Notes under the pieces: model-generated | Database searches by the model: none | What the model saw: the letters and a program-made list of their open reading frames with translations, nothing else | Told to the model about the DNA's origin: nothing | Shown: positions 16,661 to 25,036 of the stretch, one piece after another | Layout: the number at the start of each line of letters is the position of its first letter | How positions within the stretch are numbered: the first letter of the stretch is position 1 | Program-made: the position numbers and the translations under genes | NCBI RefSeq assembly: GCF_000169335.1 | Contig: NZ_AAXW01000001.1 | Location: forward strand, 1 to 64,000 | DNA length: 64,000 nucleotides | Direction: 5' to 3' | Source: Crocosphaera chwakensis CCY0110 | GTDB taxonomy: Bacteria; Cyanobacteriota; Cyanobacteriia; Cyanobacteriales; Microcystaceae

Positions 16661-16858
16661 TAATTAATTGATAGATAATCATCTCTTTTATCTTTACTCA
16701 GGGCAACAAAGTAACACGCTTGATCTACTAAATCTTTTAAATAGTCATGGATTAAAAAAATTAAATAAAACTTCATATTTATGATACATTGATTAATAGT
16801 ATGACTGACTTAATTAAAGTTAGTCTGCCAAAAAAACTTAGCAAACGGAAGGATAGAT

Positions 16859-17818
16859 ATGCCTTTTTCTATAGATTCGGCCCGCAACATTTTTCCGAAT
16901 ACCTTAGCTGCTGATGCGGTTCCTGCAACTATCGCTAGATTCGAGCAACTCAGTGCTGAAGACCAACTGGCACTGATTTGGTTTGCTTACTTAGAGATGG
17001 GTAAAAATATCACTGTTGCTGCGCCTGGTGCAGCAAATATGCAGTTTGCTGAAGGGACTATTAAAGAGATTATCAACATGACTCCTTTAGAGCAAAGTCA
17101 GGCCATGTGTGACTTAGCCAACCGTGCTGATACCCCCATCAGTCGGACTTATGCCACTTGGAGTCCTAATATCAAGCTTGGTTTTTGGTACGAACTCGGA
17201 AAATTAATGGAAGAGGGTAAAGTTGCGCCTATCCCTAAAGGTTATAAGCTTTCAGCCAATGCTAATTCTGTCCTCGTAACCATTACAGGTTTAGAACCGG
17301 GTCAACAAATTACTGTTCTCCGCAACTGTGTGGTAGATATGGGTTATGATCCCAGCAAAATGAGCAATTTCCAAAAGGTAACAGAACCCGTTGCTCCCCC
17401 CAAAGAAATGTCACAACGGACTCAGGTGAAAATTGAAGGGATTGATAATTCAACTATCCTTAACTACATGAATAATCTGAACGCTAATGATTTTGATGCT
17501 TTAATCGCATTATTTACCGAAGATGGAGCCTTACAACCTCCGTTCCGCAGACCTATTATCGGTAAAGAAAACGTCTTACGTTTCTTCCGTGAAGAATGTC
17601 AAAATCTCCAATTAATTCCCAAACAAGGGGTAAGTGAACCAGCAGAAGATGGTTTCACTCAAATTAAAGTGACAGGAACCTGTCAAACCCCCTGGTTTGG
17701 TGGTGGTGTTGGTATGAATATCGCTTGGCGATTTTTACTCAATCCTGAAGGTAAAATTTTCTTTGTGGCCATTGATTTACTTGCGTCTCCTAAAGAGCTA
17801 TTGAACTTAGCTCGCTAA
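16859..17818 (+). CDS. ocp: Orange carotenoid protein
   Basis: Photoactive keto-carotenoid protein that senses strong blue-green light and quenches excitation in the phycobilisome. The 319-residue protein has the helical N-terminal domain (about 18-165), a linker, and the NTF2-like C-terminal domain (about 193-315). Carotenoid and switch residues are present: Y44, W110, R155 in the N-domain, and Y203 and W290 in the C-domain (Y201/W288 of Synechocystis with a two-residue linker offset). R155 and E246 should form the domain salt bridge. GGAAGGATAG is the ribosome-binding site. FRP follows 104 bases downstream, so this is an OCP1-type protein. Its upstream region is duplicated and repeat-rich. 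Confidence 0.98.
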   Translation: MPFSIDSARNIFPNTLAADAVPATIARFEQLSAEDQLALIWFAYLEMGKNITVAAPGAANMQFAEGTIKEIINMTPLEQSQAMCDLANRADTPISRTYATWSPNIKLGFWYELGKLMEEGKVAPIPKGYKLSANANSVLVTITGLEPGQQITVLRNCVVDMGYDPSKMSNFQKVTEPVAPPKEMSQRTQVKIEGIDNSTILNYMNNLNANDFDALIALFTEDGALQPPFRRPIIGKENVLRFFREECQNLQLIPKQGVSEPAEDGFTQIKVTGTCQTPWFGGGVGMNIAWRFLLNPEGKIFFVAIDLLASPKELLNLAR

Positions 17819-17874
17819 TCAGTCGGATTTTTGCTATATTTTTAAAGATAGTAAAACCACAATTAATACGATAG

Positions 17875-17899
17875 ATACGCTCTACTGGTTAGAGCGTAT
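17875..17899 (+). promoter_or_regulatory. Perfect 10-bp hairpin between OCP and FRP
   Basis: ATACGCTCTA pairs with TAGAGCGTAT around a five-base CTGGT loop. No T-run follows, so it is not a standard terminator. It starts 57 bases after the OCP stop and ends 23 bases before the FRP start; it could stabilise the OCP mRNA end, slow transcription into frp, or mark a processing site. Confidence 0.6.
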
Positions 17900-17922
17900 T
17901 CTAATGAATTGAAAACTCCGAT

Positions 17923-18252
17923 ATGAAAACGAACACTCAAGAATGGTCACAGACTGATCAAAAAATTGCTTACGAAGCATTAACAAAAGCTTATGCTAGA
18001 GAAACAGAAGCCCTCATAGCTGAAATTAACCAAAAAGCTAGTCAAGTTAATCATATTGACGAAATTTGGGCTTTAAACGATTATCTGAGCAGTAAACGAT
18101 ACAATATTGATGGTAAGTATGACTTTAGAGAGTCTGCATCAGTTTTTGTGTTAGCTCAGTTGGTTAAAGAAAAATGGTTAACCCTTGATGAATTAACCGA
18201 TTTAACCCCGTCGACAAAAGCTAAAGTGGCTGCTCTAACAAAGATGTCATAA
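17923..18252 (+). CDS. frp: Fluorescence recovery protein
   Basis: Binds active OCP and speeds its return to the inactive orange form, ending phycobilisome quenching. The 109-residue helical protein matches the family in length. The OCP-binding patch reads IWALNDYLSSKRYNIDGKYD: W49, D53 and R59 correspond to W50, D54 and R60 of the Synechocystis protein, while the neighbouring His53 is Asn52 here. Start ATG 17923 has no strong Shine-Dalgarno. It is either cotranscribed with ocp through the intergenic hairpin or has its own promoter within the 3' part of ocp. Confidence 0.96.
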   Translation: MKTNTQEWSQTDQKIAYEALTKAYARETEALIAEINQKASQVNHIDEIWALNDYLSSKRYNIDGKYDFRESASVFVLAQLVKEKWLTLDELTDLTPSTKAKVAALTKMS

Positions 18253-18290
18253 GGCTGAATTATTTTGAAGGTTGCCATTTACATTACGGT

Positions 18291-18320
18291 AAGGTGGGCA
18301 ATGCCCACCCTACAAGGTTT
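18291..18320. repeat. Palindromic dispersed repeat (family B)
   Basis: GGTGGGCA-A-TGCCCACC followed by CTACAAGGTTTAG. The same palindrome and tail occur at 24952-24982, and a partial copy (CTTGCCCACCCTACAA) at 23646-23661. It sits between convergent frp and the AAA+ gene and may serve as a transcription end. Confidence 0.65.
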
Positions 18321-18328
18321 AGACATTT

Positions 18329-19525
18329 TTAACTATTAACCATTAAAGCAATATCTTCGGGTAAGATTTGCTGCATGGTATAAGTGGTAACATCAGGAAT
18401 CTTAACTAAACGATTAGCTTGTTTTTCAATGCTCTTTTCAAATATATTTCTGACTAATCTACCATTACCAAAACTTTTATCACGATGATCATATAATTCT
18501 TTAAATCGTGTTAATAATACTTCTTTTGCAGCTTCAGTTAAAGTGTAACGATGTTGATTGCAGAAAATATTAAAAATAGCTAATAATTCTTGTGGAGTAT
18601 AATCTTCAAAATAAAAATAACGACTAAAACGAGATTTTAATCCAGGATTGGAATTAACAAAGCGAGTCATTTCGTCACCATAACCTGCCACAATAACTAC
18701 TACTCTGTCACGATAATCTTCCATTCTTTTTAATAACATATCAATAGCTTCTTGACCGAAATCATTACCAGGATCAACAGGTTTTAAGGTATAAGCTTCA
18801 TCAATAAATAAAACCCCATCTAAAGCAGAATGAACTAATTCATCAACTCTTTGTGCTGTTTGTCCGACATATCCAGCTACCATTCCCGATCTATCCGTTT
18901 CAATTAAATGACCTTTTTTAAGAATCCCTAATTGTTGATAAATTTGCCCCATTAATCTTGCTACCGTTGTTTTACCCGTTCCGGGAGAACCACAAAACAC
19001 GGAATGTAACGTAATAGGAATAGGTTGTAAACCTTGCTTTTCTCGCAACTTTTGAATTTTAAGGAAATTGATATATTGACGAACTTCATCTTTTAAATGA
19101 TTCAAACCAATCAGTTTATCTAATTCTTTTAATTGGTCTTCAACTGTAGCATGAGGTGCAGAAGAATAACTAGGAGAATAAGAAGGGGATGATGATTTTC
19201 TTTGAAACTCTTGTTTTCTCACTCTTTTTCGATCAGAGTGAATTTGTTGTTTTCGTCTTTCTTCTCTATTAAATGTTTCTTGTTGAATTCTTTCTTTTTC
19301 TGCTTGGAGTTCTTGTCTGCGTTTAATTTCTGCTCTTAACTTAGCCTTTTCTCTTTCTAATTCCCGATGTTTTTTTTGAAGTAATTGATATTCTTCTTCT
19401 TGTTGAACTAAACGGCGATCTCGTTCCATTTCTTGTTGGCGTTTAGACTTTTTTTCCTGTTCTTGTTGTTTGAGTTTTTCTAAGTCTTGCTTAATGTGAT
19501 CGCTATAATTGGGAAAATCTGACAT
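18329..19525 (-). CDS. CbbX/SpoVK-type AAA+ ATPase with long coiled-coil N-terminus, paralogue 2 (OCP locus)
   Basis: A 398-residue protein. Residues about 8-115 are a highly charged Lys/Glu/Arg/Gln-rich coiled coil (EKLKQQEQEKKSKRQQEMER and onward), followed by a Ser/Pro/Tyr linker. The AAA+ module follows: GSPGTGKTT, GYVGQTA, LFIDEAYTLKPVDPGNDFGQ, NPGLKSRF, FGNGRLVRNIFE. The core closely matches the ATPase at 15082-16080, so they are paralogues that differ in their N-terminal arms and could assemble together. The pore loop is YVGQT rather than YIGHT. It converges on frp with a palindromic repeat between. A protein-remodelling role is inferred from the family; the target is unknown. Confidence 0.87.
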   Translation of the reverse strand: MSDFPNYSDHIKQDLEKLKQQEQEKKSKRQQEMERDRRLVQQEEEYQLLQKKHRELEREKAKLRAEIKRRQELQAEKERIQQETFNREERRKQQIHSDRKRVRKQEFQRKSSSPSYSPSYSSAPHATVEDQLKELDKLIGLNHLKDEVRQYINFLKIQKLREKQGLQPIPITLHSVFCGSPGTGKTTVARLMGQIYQQLGILKKGHLIETDRSGMVAGYVGQTAQRVDELVHSALDGVLFIDEAYTLKPVDPGNDFGQEAIDMLLKRMEDYRDRVVVIVAGYGDEMTRFVNSNPGLKSRFSRYFYFEDYTPQELLAIFNIFCNQHRYTLTEAAKEVLLTRFKELYDHRDKSFGNGRLVRNIFEKSIEKQANRLVKIPDVTTYTMQQILPEDIALMVNS

Positions 19526-19697
19526 TTATTTAACTCCAAAATATTGAATTTCTCCTAAATATTCCTTAACTTAAGATTATCATGATTATTAATCATAAAA
19601 ATTTCCTGAATTTTTACTTGATTTTTCCTTAAGTTTCACCCCAATCCCTAGACATTCGATAGACTATACGGGAGTGTGTGTAAGTATTGTTCATAAA

Positions 19698-20156
19698 ATG
19701 ACCTATTTGTGTGGTAAAGTCTCCTATCGTTCTTTAATGACCGCTTTATTTTCCTTAATGTTGGGCCTAACTGCTTTTCCAGTACGAGGACAACAAGCTA
19801 TTTATAATCCCATTCCCATTAAATCGAATGGAGCAATTGCTGATCGTCTCTCTGAGCAAGATATTCCGACAGGAGAAGGTGGGTTTGCTAAGGATTATGA
19901 AATAGATTTAGAAAAAGGCGATCAAGTGGCGATCGATCTGACTTCTGATGAATTTGATAGTGTGGTGTTATTATTGGGGGCCGACGGTGCAACCATTGCT
20001 GAAAATGATGACGGGCCTGATGGTAGTACCAATTCCTTGTTATTTTCCCGTATCACCGAAACTGGCCGCTATATTATTCGTGTGCGTGCGTTTGGTGAAA
20101 CAGGGGGAGGTAACTTTAACCTTAAAGTCACTCGTTTACGGCCTGTGGATCGATAA
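19698..20156 (+). CDS. Exported protein with a bacterial pre-peptidase C-terminal (PPC) domain
   Basis: After a signal peptide (MTALFSLMLGLTAFPVRG, cleavage near GQQA) comes a single beta-sandwich PPC domain: FAKDYEIDLEKGDQVAIDLT, FDSVVLLL, then GRYIIRVRAF and NFNLKVT. PPC domains usually help secreted proteins fold or attach; a stand-alone copy of about 150 residues is common in cyanobacteria and its role is unknown. ATG 19698 is chosen; an in-frame start at 19674 would only lengthen the pre-signal part. The last 21 bases overlap the end of convergent cobS. Confidence 0.75.
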   Translation: MTYLCGKVSYRSLMTALFSLMLGLTAFPVRGQQAIYNPIPIKSNGAIADRLSEQDIPTGEGGFAKDYEIDLEKGDQVAIDLTSDEFDSVVLLLGADGATIAENDDGPDGSTNSLLFSRITETGRYIIRVRAFGETGGGNFNLKVTRLRPVDR

Positions 20157-20918
20157 TAGACAGAAGATAAAAGTCTCAGTCCATTCGACAACAGCTCCAT
20201 AGGTGTCTCCGGTATGACCCCCAAACCGACGATTAAACCAAGCACCCACCCCTAAGGCGATCGCCATTCCCATCCCTGTTACCCTCAACCCTAACTGCCA
20301 TAATTCAGGGTTAAATGCGATGAATACCCCTGTCATTCCCCATAAACTAACTAACCCCCCTAGTAAATCTTGAGGAACTTTGAGATATTGTTTATGAAAG
20401 GCTCCTTTTCCTGTGGGTTTAAGATAGGGGTAAAAGGCGATCGCACTCACTTGTCCCCATCGTCCCCAACCAGCAACCATCATGAAAACCCAAGCACGAT
20501 GGTCAACAATGGCACTCAATGCGACGATTTTGAGTAAAATGACAATTATGCCGGCCATAACCCCGAAAGCCCCTGTAACGCTGTCGCTCATCACTTCTAT
20601 GCGTTTTTCAGGATCGGTAACAGCTAAACCATCAGCACTATCAAGGACTCCATCTAAATGTAATCCGCCGGTAATATAAATACCTAAACTAATAATTAAA
20701 GCACTGCTGACAGTTATAGGAAATCCTATCAAGTTTAATAACCTATCGATTATGCTTAATAATCCTCCAATTCCTAAACCAATAATCGGAGACCAACGAG
20801 CGATAGATTGAAAACTTTTTGTCCACTGATTAGGTAAAGGAATAATAGTATAAAAAGTAATCGCTCCTAAGAAGGATGTAAAAAAATTTATCAAGTTATT
20901 ATAAATTGTATGGAACAT
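20136..20918 (-). CDS. cobS: Adenosylcobinamide-GDP ribazoletransferase (cobalamin synthase)
   Basis: Joins adenosylcobinamide-GDP to alpha-ribazole in the last step of cobalamin (in cyanobacteria, pseudocobalamin) assembly. The integral membrane protein of 260 residues has the conserved ITGGLHLDGVLDSADGLA (metal-binding aspartates, about residue 83-100), DSVTGAFG (about 112) and GGHTGDTYGAVVE near the C-terminus. Several hydrophobic helices are evident. It is alone, with no other cob gene in the window, and I see no cobalamin riboswitch upstream. Its 3' end overlaps the PPC-domain gene by 21 bases. Confidence 0.95.
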   Translation of the reverse strand: MFHTIYNNLINFFTSFLGAITFYTIIPLPNQWTKSFQSIARWSPIIGLGIGGLLSIIDRLLNLIGFPITVSSALIISLGIYITGGLHLDGVLDSADGLAVTDPEKRIEVMSDSVTGAFGVMAGIIVILLKIVALSAIVDHRAWVFMMVAGWGRWGQVSAIAFYPYLKPTGKGAFHKQYLKVPQDLLGGLVSLWGMTGVFIAFNPELWQLGLRVTGMGMAIALGVGAWFNRRFGGHTGDTYGAVVEWTETFIFCLLSIHRP

Positions 20919-21277
20919 TGAATATTTAACTAGATATGTATAGAAAATTTAAGATCCCCAAATTAACCACTTTCTCCTAAGGCTTTGAGAAATGCTTAGG
21001 GAATATTGCGGTAACATGATGTTAGATGGCAACTGGCTAAGGGTATTCTCAAACGCTTGGCTAATTTTGGTCTTGCCTTAACCTAAATGCCTAATTTTAT
21101 CTAATCTAGTCATGCTACAGGACAGCACACCAAAAATGTCCGATAGCATTGGTTTAAAAGTCGTCTCTCACAATTGTTTCTCTGCTCCTATGAGAGAAAA
21201 GCTTCTTCAGGCTTTATCTTTCCACTCCTACAGTCTCTAGACTGACTACCAATCGTCGTGCTTTCAGGCAATTTCTT
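20919..21277. other. Intergenic region between cobS and a hypothetical gene
   Basis: 360 bases, somewhat richer in GC than other spacers, with small inverted repeats (CTCTCA/TGAGAG at about 21165-21196 and CAGTC/GACTG at about 21232-21245). A plus-strand leader with structure is possible. No known RNA gene or riboswitch was recognised. Confidence 0.4.
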
Positions 21278-21733
21278 ATGAGTCACCATCACCCCTCACA
21301 CCCGTTCCCAGCCCCTTGTATCATTGATTTTGGGATTATTGTTAATGCTGAGGACATGAAACGTATTCTCAACGATCTCGGAAGGGTTCGTTATATTCAT
21401 ACCCTCGATGGAAATATAGAAAGCGAAGGGGAGGGATGGATCGTTGAAGTGTTTAATGATCCTAGTCAAGCTACTATTGTCGTTAATCGCTCTTTGTATC
21501 TCAATGTTCAAAGCTTCGATTATTTACAACTTCAGCGATCGCAAAAGCAAGAAGCGTATTTTGATTTGATTCAGGATCGTCGTTGTTTACGGTTAATTCC
21601 CATTACCTATTCTTCTCCTATTCCTGATAATGATTCTAACCTTGATGCTAACGCTTTAGAAGCTATGGTAACTCAAGTTTTAGCAGCCAAATGGGATATG
21701 CAGTTAGATGATGAGGATGACTGTCCTTTTTAG
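21278..21733 (+). CDS. Conserved hypothetical cyanobacterial protein, acidic
   Basis: A soluble 151-residue protein I do not recognise. It opens with a His-rich MSHHHPSHPFPAP, followed by a compact alpha/beta-looking segment (CIIDFGIIVNAEDMKRILND, RVRYIHTLDGNIESEG, WIVEVFNDPSQATIVVNRSL) that ends with LYLNVQSFDYLQL, then a helical C-terminus and an acidic tail DDEDDCPF. No catalytic motif is evident. Its moderate GC and ordinary codon use suggest a native gene. It has its own 360-base upstream region. Confidence 0.65.
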   Translation: MSHHHPSHPFPAPCIIDFGIIVNAEDMKRILNDLGRVRYIHTLDGNIESEGEGWIVEVFNDPSQATIVVNRSLYLNVQSFDYLQLQRSQKQEAYFDLIQDRRCLRLIPITYSSPIPDNDSNLDANALEAMVTQVLAAKWDMQLDDEDDCPF

Positions 21734-21849
21734 GGTATTTACTCAAAATTTCTTCTTTTATAGAGGGCTTCTACTAGAATAACGGTGGAAGTCCTATTAT
21801 TCTATAAAAATATTCTTAAAAGTAAATTGTTTTCTAACTAATCAATTAA

Positions 21850-22743
21850 TTATACTTGTTCGGCAATCCATAAAACAAAAGGTAATGTAAAAAAACTAAG
21901 CAAAGTTGTGATGACAATGGTACGAGCAACTTTGAGGGATTCCCCTCCGAATTCTGTGGCTAAAACTACTGTATTAACTGCGGTTGGCATGGCACTTTGT
22001 AAAATGAAAACTTGTAAATCTAGGGGATTTAACTGGATTAATTTCCCTACTAATAAAGCAACCAAAGGAGCTAAAATTAGTCTAAAATTAAGAGAAATTA
22101 TTTCAAATTTAGTGACTTTAAATTGTGTTGTGACTAACTCCATTCCTAAGATTAATAAAGCAACAGGAATGGCAGCCCTCCCTAATAAGTGTAGAGCTTC
22201 TCCTAGATTAAAAGGAAGCTCAATTTGAAGAATCCTTAAGATTAATCCTGCTAACATTGCCCACATCAAAGGTAATTTAAACGTTACCATTAAACTGTGT
22301 TTTAGACTCTTTCCTGCTAGAATTGCTGGCGCAATACCAAATAATAAAATACTCGAACCAATCATATAAATAATTGCCCTTTCTAAACCAGCTGCTCCTA
22401 ACGCAAAATCTACCAAAGGTAATCCCATATTACCGTTATTAGGATGTAACGCAGTTGCAATTAAACTTTTGCGAGTAATAGAAGGAAATTTTAAAATAGA
22501 ACTAATAATTGAAACTAATAAGTAAAGAATAAAAGCAATAATAAACACACCTAATAATAATTGTGCTGCATTTTGTGCGGAGATAGTGGTTGTATATAAA
22601 CTATCAGCTACTAACGCAGGGGCTAAAATATAAACAATTAATTGGGATAAAGTTTGTTTCTGAATTTTTAATGTTCTGCCAGCAATGACTCCAATAATAA
22701 TAATAAAAGCAACAGGAATAATAGCAGGCAATAAAACAGTCAT
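21850..22743 (-). CDS. AEC family transporter (auxin efflux carrier/malate permease-like)
   Basis: A 297-residue integral membrane protein with about ten helices in two five-helix halves, as in the AEC (membrane transport protein) family. Typical features are PVAFIIIIGVIAGRTLKIQK at the N-terminus, HPNNGNMGLPLVDFALG in the fourth-fifth helix region and QSAMPTAVNTVVLATEFG near the crossing motif of the second half. Family members move auxin-like acids, malate or other organic anions; the substrate cannot be told from sequence. It is a single gene. Confidence 0.88.
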   Translation of the reverse strand: MTVLLPAIIPVAFIIIIGVIAGRTLKIQKQTLSQLIVYILAPALVADSLYTTTISAQNAAQLLLGVFIIAFILYLLVSIISSILKFPSITRKSLIATALHPNNGNMGLPLVDFALGAAGLERAIIYMIGSSILLFGIAPAILAGKSLKHSLMVTFKLPLMWAMLAGLILRILQIELPFNLGEALHLLGRAAIPVALLILGMELVTTQFKVTKFEIISLNFRLILAPLVALLVGKLIQLNPLDLQVFILQSAMPTAVNTVVLATEFGGESLKVARTIVITTLLSFFTLPFVLWIAEQV

Positions 22744-22856
22744 TTATTTTTTCTCCTAATCGCTAATAATAAAATACCTTCTATTATTTTAGGTTGCTTC
22801 CTAATAATGTTGATAAAATCATCTCTTGTAGGACGTAATTTTACTTTTGATTAATC

Positions 22857-23474
22857 TTAACCAGCTTGAAAGATTTGATTAGCTGTTTGATGAAAGGCTG
22901 AAAATGTTGGGGAAATGATAATATCATCGCCACTAAATTGTTGGACTTGATATTCCCCATCAATTAATTGATAAATTGACAGCTTGGGTTCTTTAGGATT
23001 GCCCAAAAAGTTTCGGCCTCCTAATGCTGCGTAGTCAACAATCCAATATTCAGCAATCCCTAATTCTTCGTAATCTGCCCGTTTTTTGAAGTAATCATCG
23101 CGCCAGTTTGTGCTGACGACTTCGACTATTAGTTTAACTGATTCGGCACATTCAATGATTGATTCACTTGCCCAACGGGGTTCAGTAGCGATCGCCTTTT
23201 GATCAATAACAATTATGTCGGGTTCATACCCTGATTTAGCATTACTAGATTTGACAATTGACTCTCTTGGAATTGTCCATATTCCCCGTTTACCCATTTG
23301 AATAATTGTGAGGATCAATTCTTCGATCAGAAAACCGGTTACTGTTGAATGTTGTCCTTTAGGTTTAGGCATTTCAACAATTATTCCATCATGTAGTTCA
23401 TAGCGTCCTCCAATGTTGGGATATTGGGCAATAAAATCATCAAATGTAATTGGTTTTGTTAATGTCTTAATCAT
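22857..23474 (-). CDS. Uma2 family (DUF820) putative endonuclease
   Basis: A 205-residue protein with the Uma2 order: PITFDDFIAQYP, RYELHDGIIVEM, HSTVTGFLIEEL, SGYEPDIIVIDQ, then KLIVEVVSTNWRDDY with catalytic-type acidic residues, and YEELGIAEYWIVDYAALGGR. The start is set at ATG 23474 because MIKTLTKPITFDDF is a typical family start; a GTG 36 bases further upstream is possible. Together with the copy at 9045-9605 it shows expansion of this family. No role is known. Confidence 0.88.
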   Translation of the reverse strand: MIKTLTKPITFDDFIAQYPNIGGRYELHDGIIVEMPKPKGQHSTVTGFLIEELILTIIQMGKRGIWTIPRESIVKSSNAKSGYEPDIIVIDQKAIATEPRWASESIIECAESVKLIVEVVSTNWRDDYFKKRADYEELGIAEYWIVDYAALGGRNFLGNPKEPKLSIYQLIDGEYQVQQFSGDDIIISPTFSAFHQTANQIFQAG

Positions 23475-23686
23475 AGTAAATATTAACTTTTTGGGTTGAA
23501 TTTCGACCACCTAACTTACAAAATTGGCGATCACACAGTAATTTTATTTTTTCAAGAAGACTAAAAGAATAAACTTGAGTCAATAATTGATAAAGGTCAG
23601 GAGGGTAAGTCAAGAATGTATCTACAATTATTACAAACTTAAAACCCTTGCCCACCCTACAAAATCAAAATTATGTTTAATAGAAA

Positions 23687-24721
23687 CTAAATTTCATCCC
23701 ATCCTGTTACTCCAGAAGACATAACATAACTGGTAACAGTAGCTTCAAAGAAATTAGCCTTAGTATGAGCTTCTTTTTTAGTATCAGAAAAACGTTCTAA
23801 ATGAGTGTAAGGACTCTTATTGTATTTTGGTTCAGGATAAAGCGGTTCTAACCCGATGGAACGTAATCGAATATTAGCTAAATACTTTGTATATTTTTCC
23901 GTACTCGATTCAGTAATTCCCAAAATATTATTACCGACAATATGATTTGTCCAACGGCATTCATAATTAACGGCCATGTCAAACATTTCATAAATTTGTT
24001 CAACAGAATGAGGAAAGACTTTTCTTGCTTCTGGAATCAATTTTTGATACAATCTAACGTGACTTAATTCGTCTCGGTTAATCATTTTAAAAATGTCTGC
24101 TGAACCTGGCATTAACATCCGAGAGGCTAAATTATAGAAGTAAATAAAGCCATTATAAAAATAAAGTCCTTCTAATAAAAAGTCAGCCATCAAAGCAATA
24201 AAATAGTTCTCTGAAGTTGGATCATCAATATACTTTTGATACAATTTAGCGATAAATTCGCAACGATCTTTTAAAACTGTATCTGTTCGCCAAAATTCAT
24301 AAACTTGAGTTCTTCTTTCTGGAGGAATAATAGTTTCAATGAGATATTGATAACTTTGGTTGTGCATTCCTTCTTGAGAAATTTGTTCTGCCATACATAG
24401 ACTAATTTCTGGGGCAGTAATACTACTTTTTAGGTGAGGAATATTACAAGTTTGAACAGAATCTAAAAAAGTAAGATATGATAAAATTCCATCATAAGCG
24501 TACCGTTCATCGTCCGTTAAATTAGCGTAATCTGTCACATCCTGAGTAACGTCTAACCTTTGAGGTATCCAAAAGTTTTCTCTCATTTGTTGATACAAAC
24601 CAACAGCCCAGGCATAACGAACATCATTTAATTGCATTAAATTTGTTGTATTACCAAACCAAATAGAACGGTTTTCAATCGCATCATCTCCTCCTGGATT
24701 AAAGATAGGATTAATGGACAT
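23687..24721 (-). CDS. nrdB: Ribonucleoside-diphosphate reductase, beta subunit (class Ia type)
   Basis: Holds the diiron-tyrosyl radical cofactor for deoxyribonucleotide synthesis. Metal ligands and radical residue are in place: aspartate in TFLDSVQ, QEGMHNQSY (Glu, His and the radical Tyr in E..H...Y spacing), LLEGLYFY (Glu), RDELSHVRLY (Glu and His). The start is placed at MSINPIFNPGGDDAIENRS, the usual beginning of cyanobacterial homologues; in-frame ATGs at 24745 and 24763 would add 8-14 residues. The large subunit gene is not in this window. A 315-base region with a dispersed repeat separates it from pdhA. Confidence 0.95.
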   Translation of the reverse strand: MSINPIFNPGGDDAIENRSIWFGNTTNLMQLNDVRYAWAVGLYQQMRENFWIPQRLDVTQDVTDYANLTDDERYAYDGILSYLTFLDSVQTCNIPHLKSSITAPEISLCMAEQISQEGMHNQSYQYLIETIIPPERRTQVYEFWRTDTVLKDRCEFIAKLYQKYIDDPTSENYFIALMADFLLEGLYFYNGFIYFYNLASRMLMPGSADIFKMINRDELSHVRLYQKLIPEARKVFPHSVEQIYEMFDMAVNYECRWTNHIVGNNILGITESSTEKYTKYLANIRLRSIGLEPLYPEPKYNKSPYTHLERFSDTKKEAHTKANFFEATVTSYVMSSGVTGWDEI

Positions 24722-24951
24722 TTTTGTTTGATTAGTGACAGGCATTTGTAACTTAAAAATCAATGTACGTCACTTAATTATATAAGATTTTTTTCTATTG
24801 CTTAGATTACAAGGTTTTTTTAAAGAAAAAATCAATAAAGTTATCAATATTATAGTTATTCGCACAAGAAAAAGGTAAAAAGGGGAGACTTTTTTATAAT
24901 TCATCCGCCTTCAGTTTTTCTCCTATAAAAAAATGTCATAATATTATCCTA

Positions 24952-25022
24952 GGGTGGGCACTGCCCACCTTACAAGGTTTTGTAATTTTCTCAATGTCCT
25001 AATCATAATACATAGTGCTATA
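24952..25022. repeat. Composite dispersed repeat (family B palindrome plus family A end)
   Basis: GGGTGGGCA-C-TGCCCACC TTACAAGGTTTTG (24952-24982) is followed by AATGTCCTAATCATAATACA and TAGTGCTATA (24992-25022). The first part matches 18291-18320; the second matches the reverse complement of the left end of the element at 16138. It lies just past the end of pdhA on the minus strand. Confidence 0.6.
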
Positions 25023-25036
25023 GAAGCATCATTGTA

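Larger units (their letters stand above)
16090..16858. other. Repeat-rich 770-base region upstream of OCP
   Basis: It contains a small inverted-repeat element (16138-16242), two diverged copies of a 110-base block (16238-16350 and 16546-16660), and a 40-codon minus-strand frame (16654-16776, starting MKFYLIFLIHDYLKDLVDQA) that may be a gene remnant. The last 60 bases carry the OCP leader with ribosome-binding site GGAAGGATAG. OCP expression in cyanobacteria responds to strong light; no specific operator is recognised here. Confidence 0.5.

Noticed and set aside
20482..20679. 65-codon plus-strand frame inside cobS
   Set aside because: Antisense shadow of cobS, whose motifs are clear.
20919..21060. 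Possible cobalamin riboswitch upstream of cobS
   Set aside because: The conserved cobalamin-riboswitch core (GCCACTG and B12 box) is not present in the leader.
21285..21302. Yfr1-like CCCCTCACACC motif
   Set aside because: It lies inside the coding start of the hypothetical gene at 21278 and lacks the two Yfr1 hairpins.
23467..23655. 62-codon minus-strand frame upstream of the Uma2 gene
   Set aside because: It overlaps the Uma2 start and part of a dispersed repeat and has no recognisable domain.
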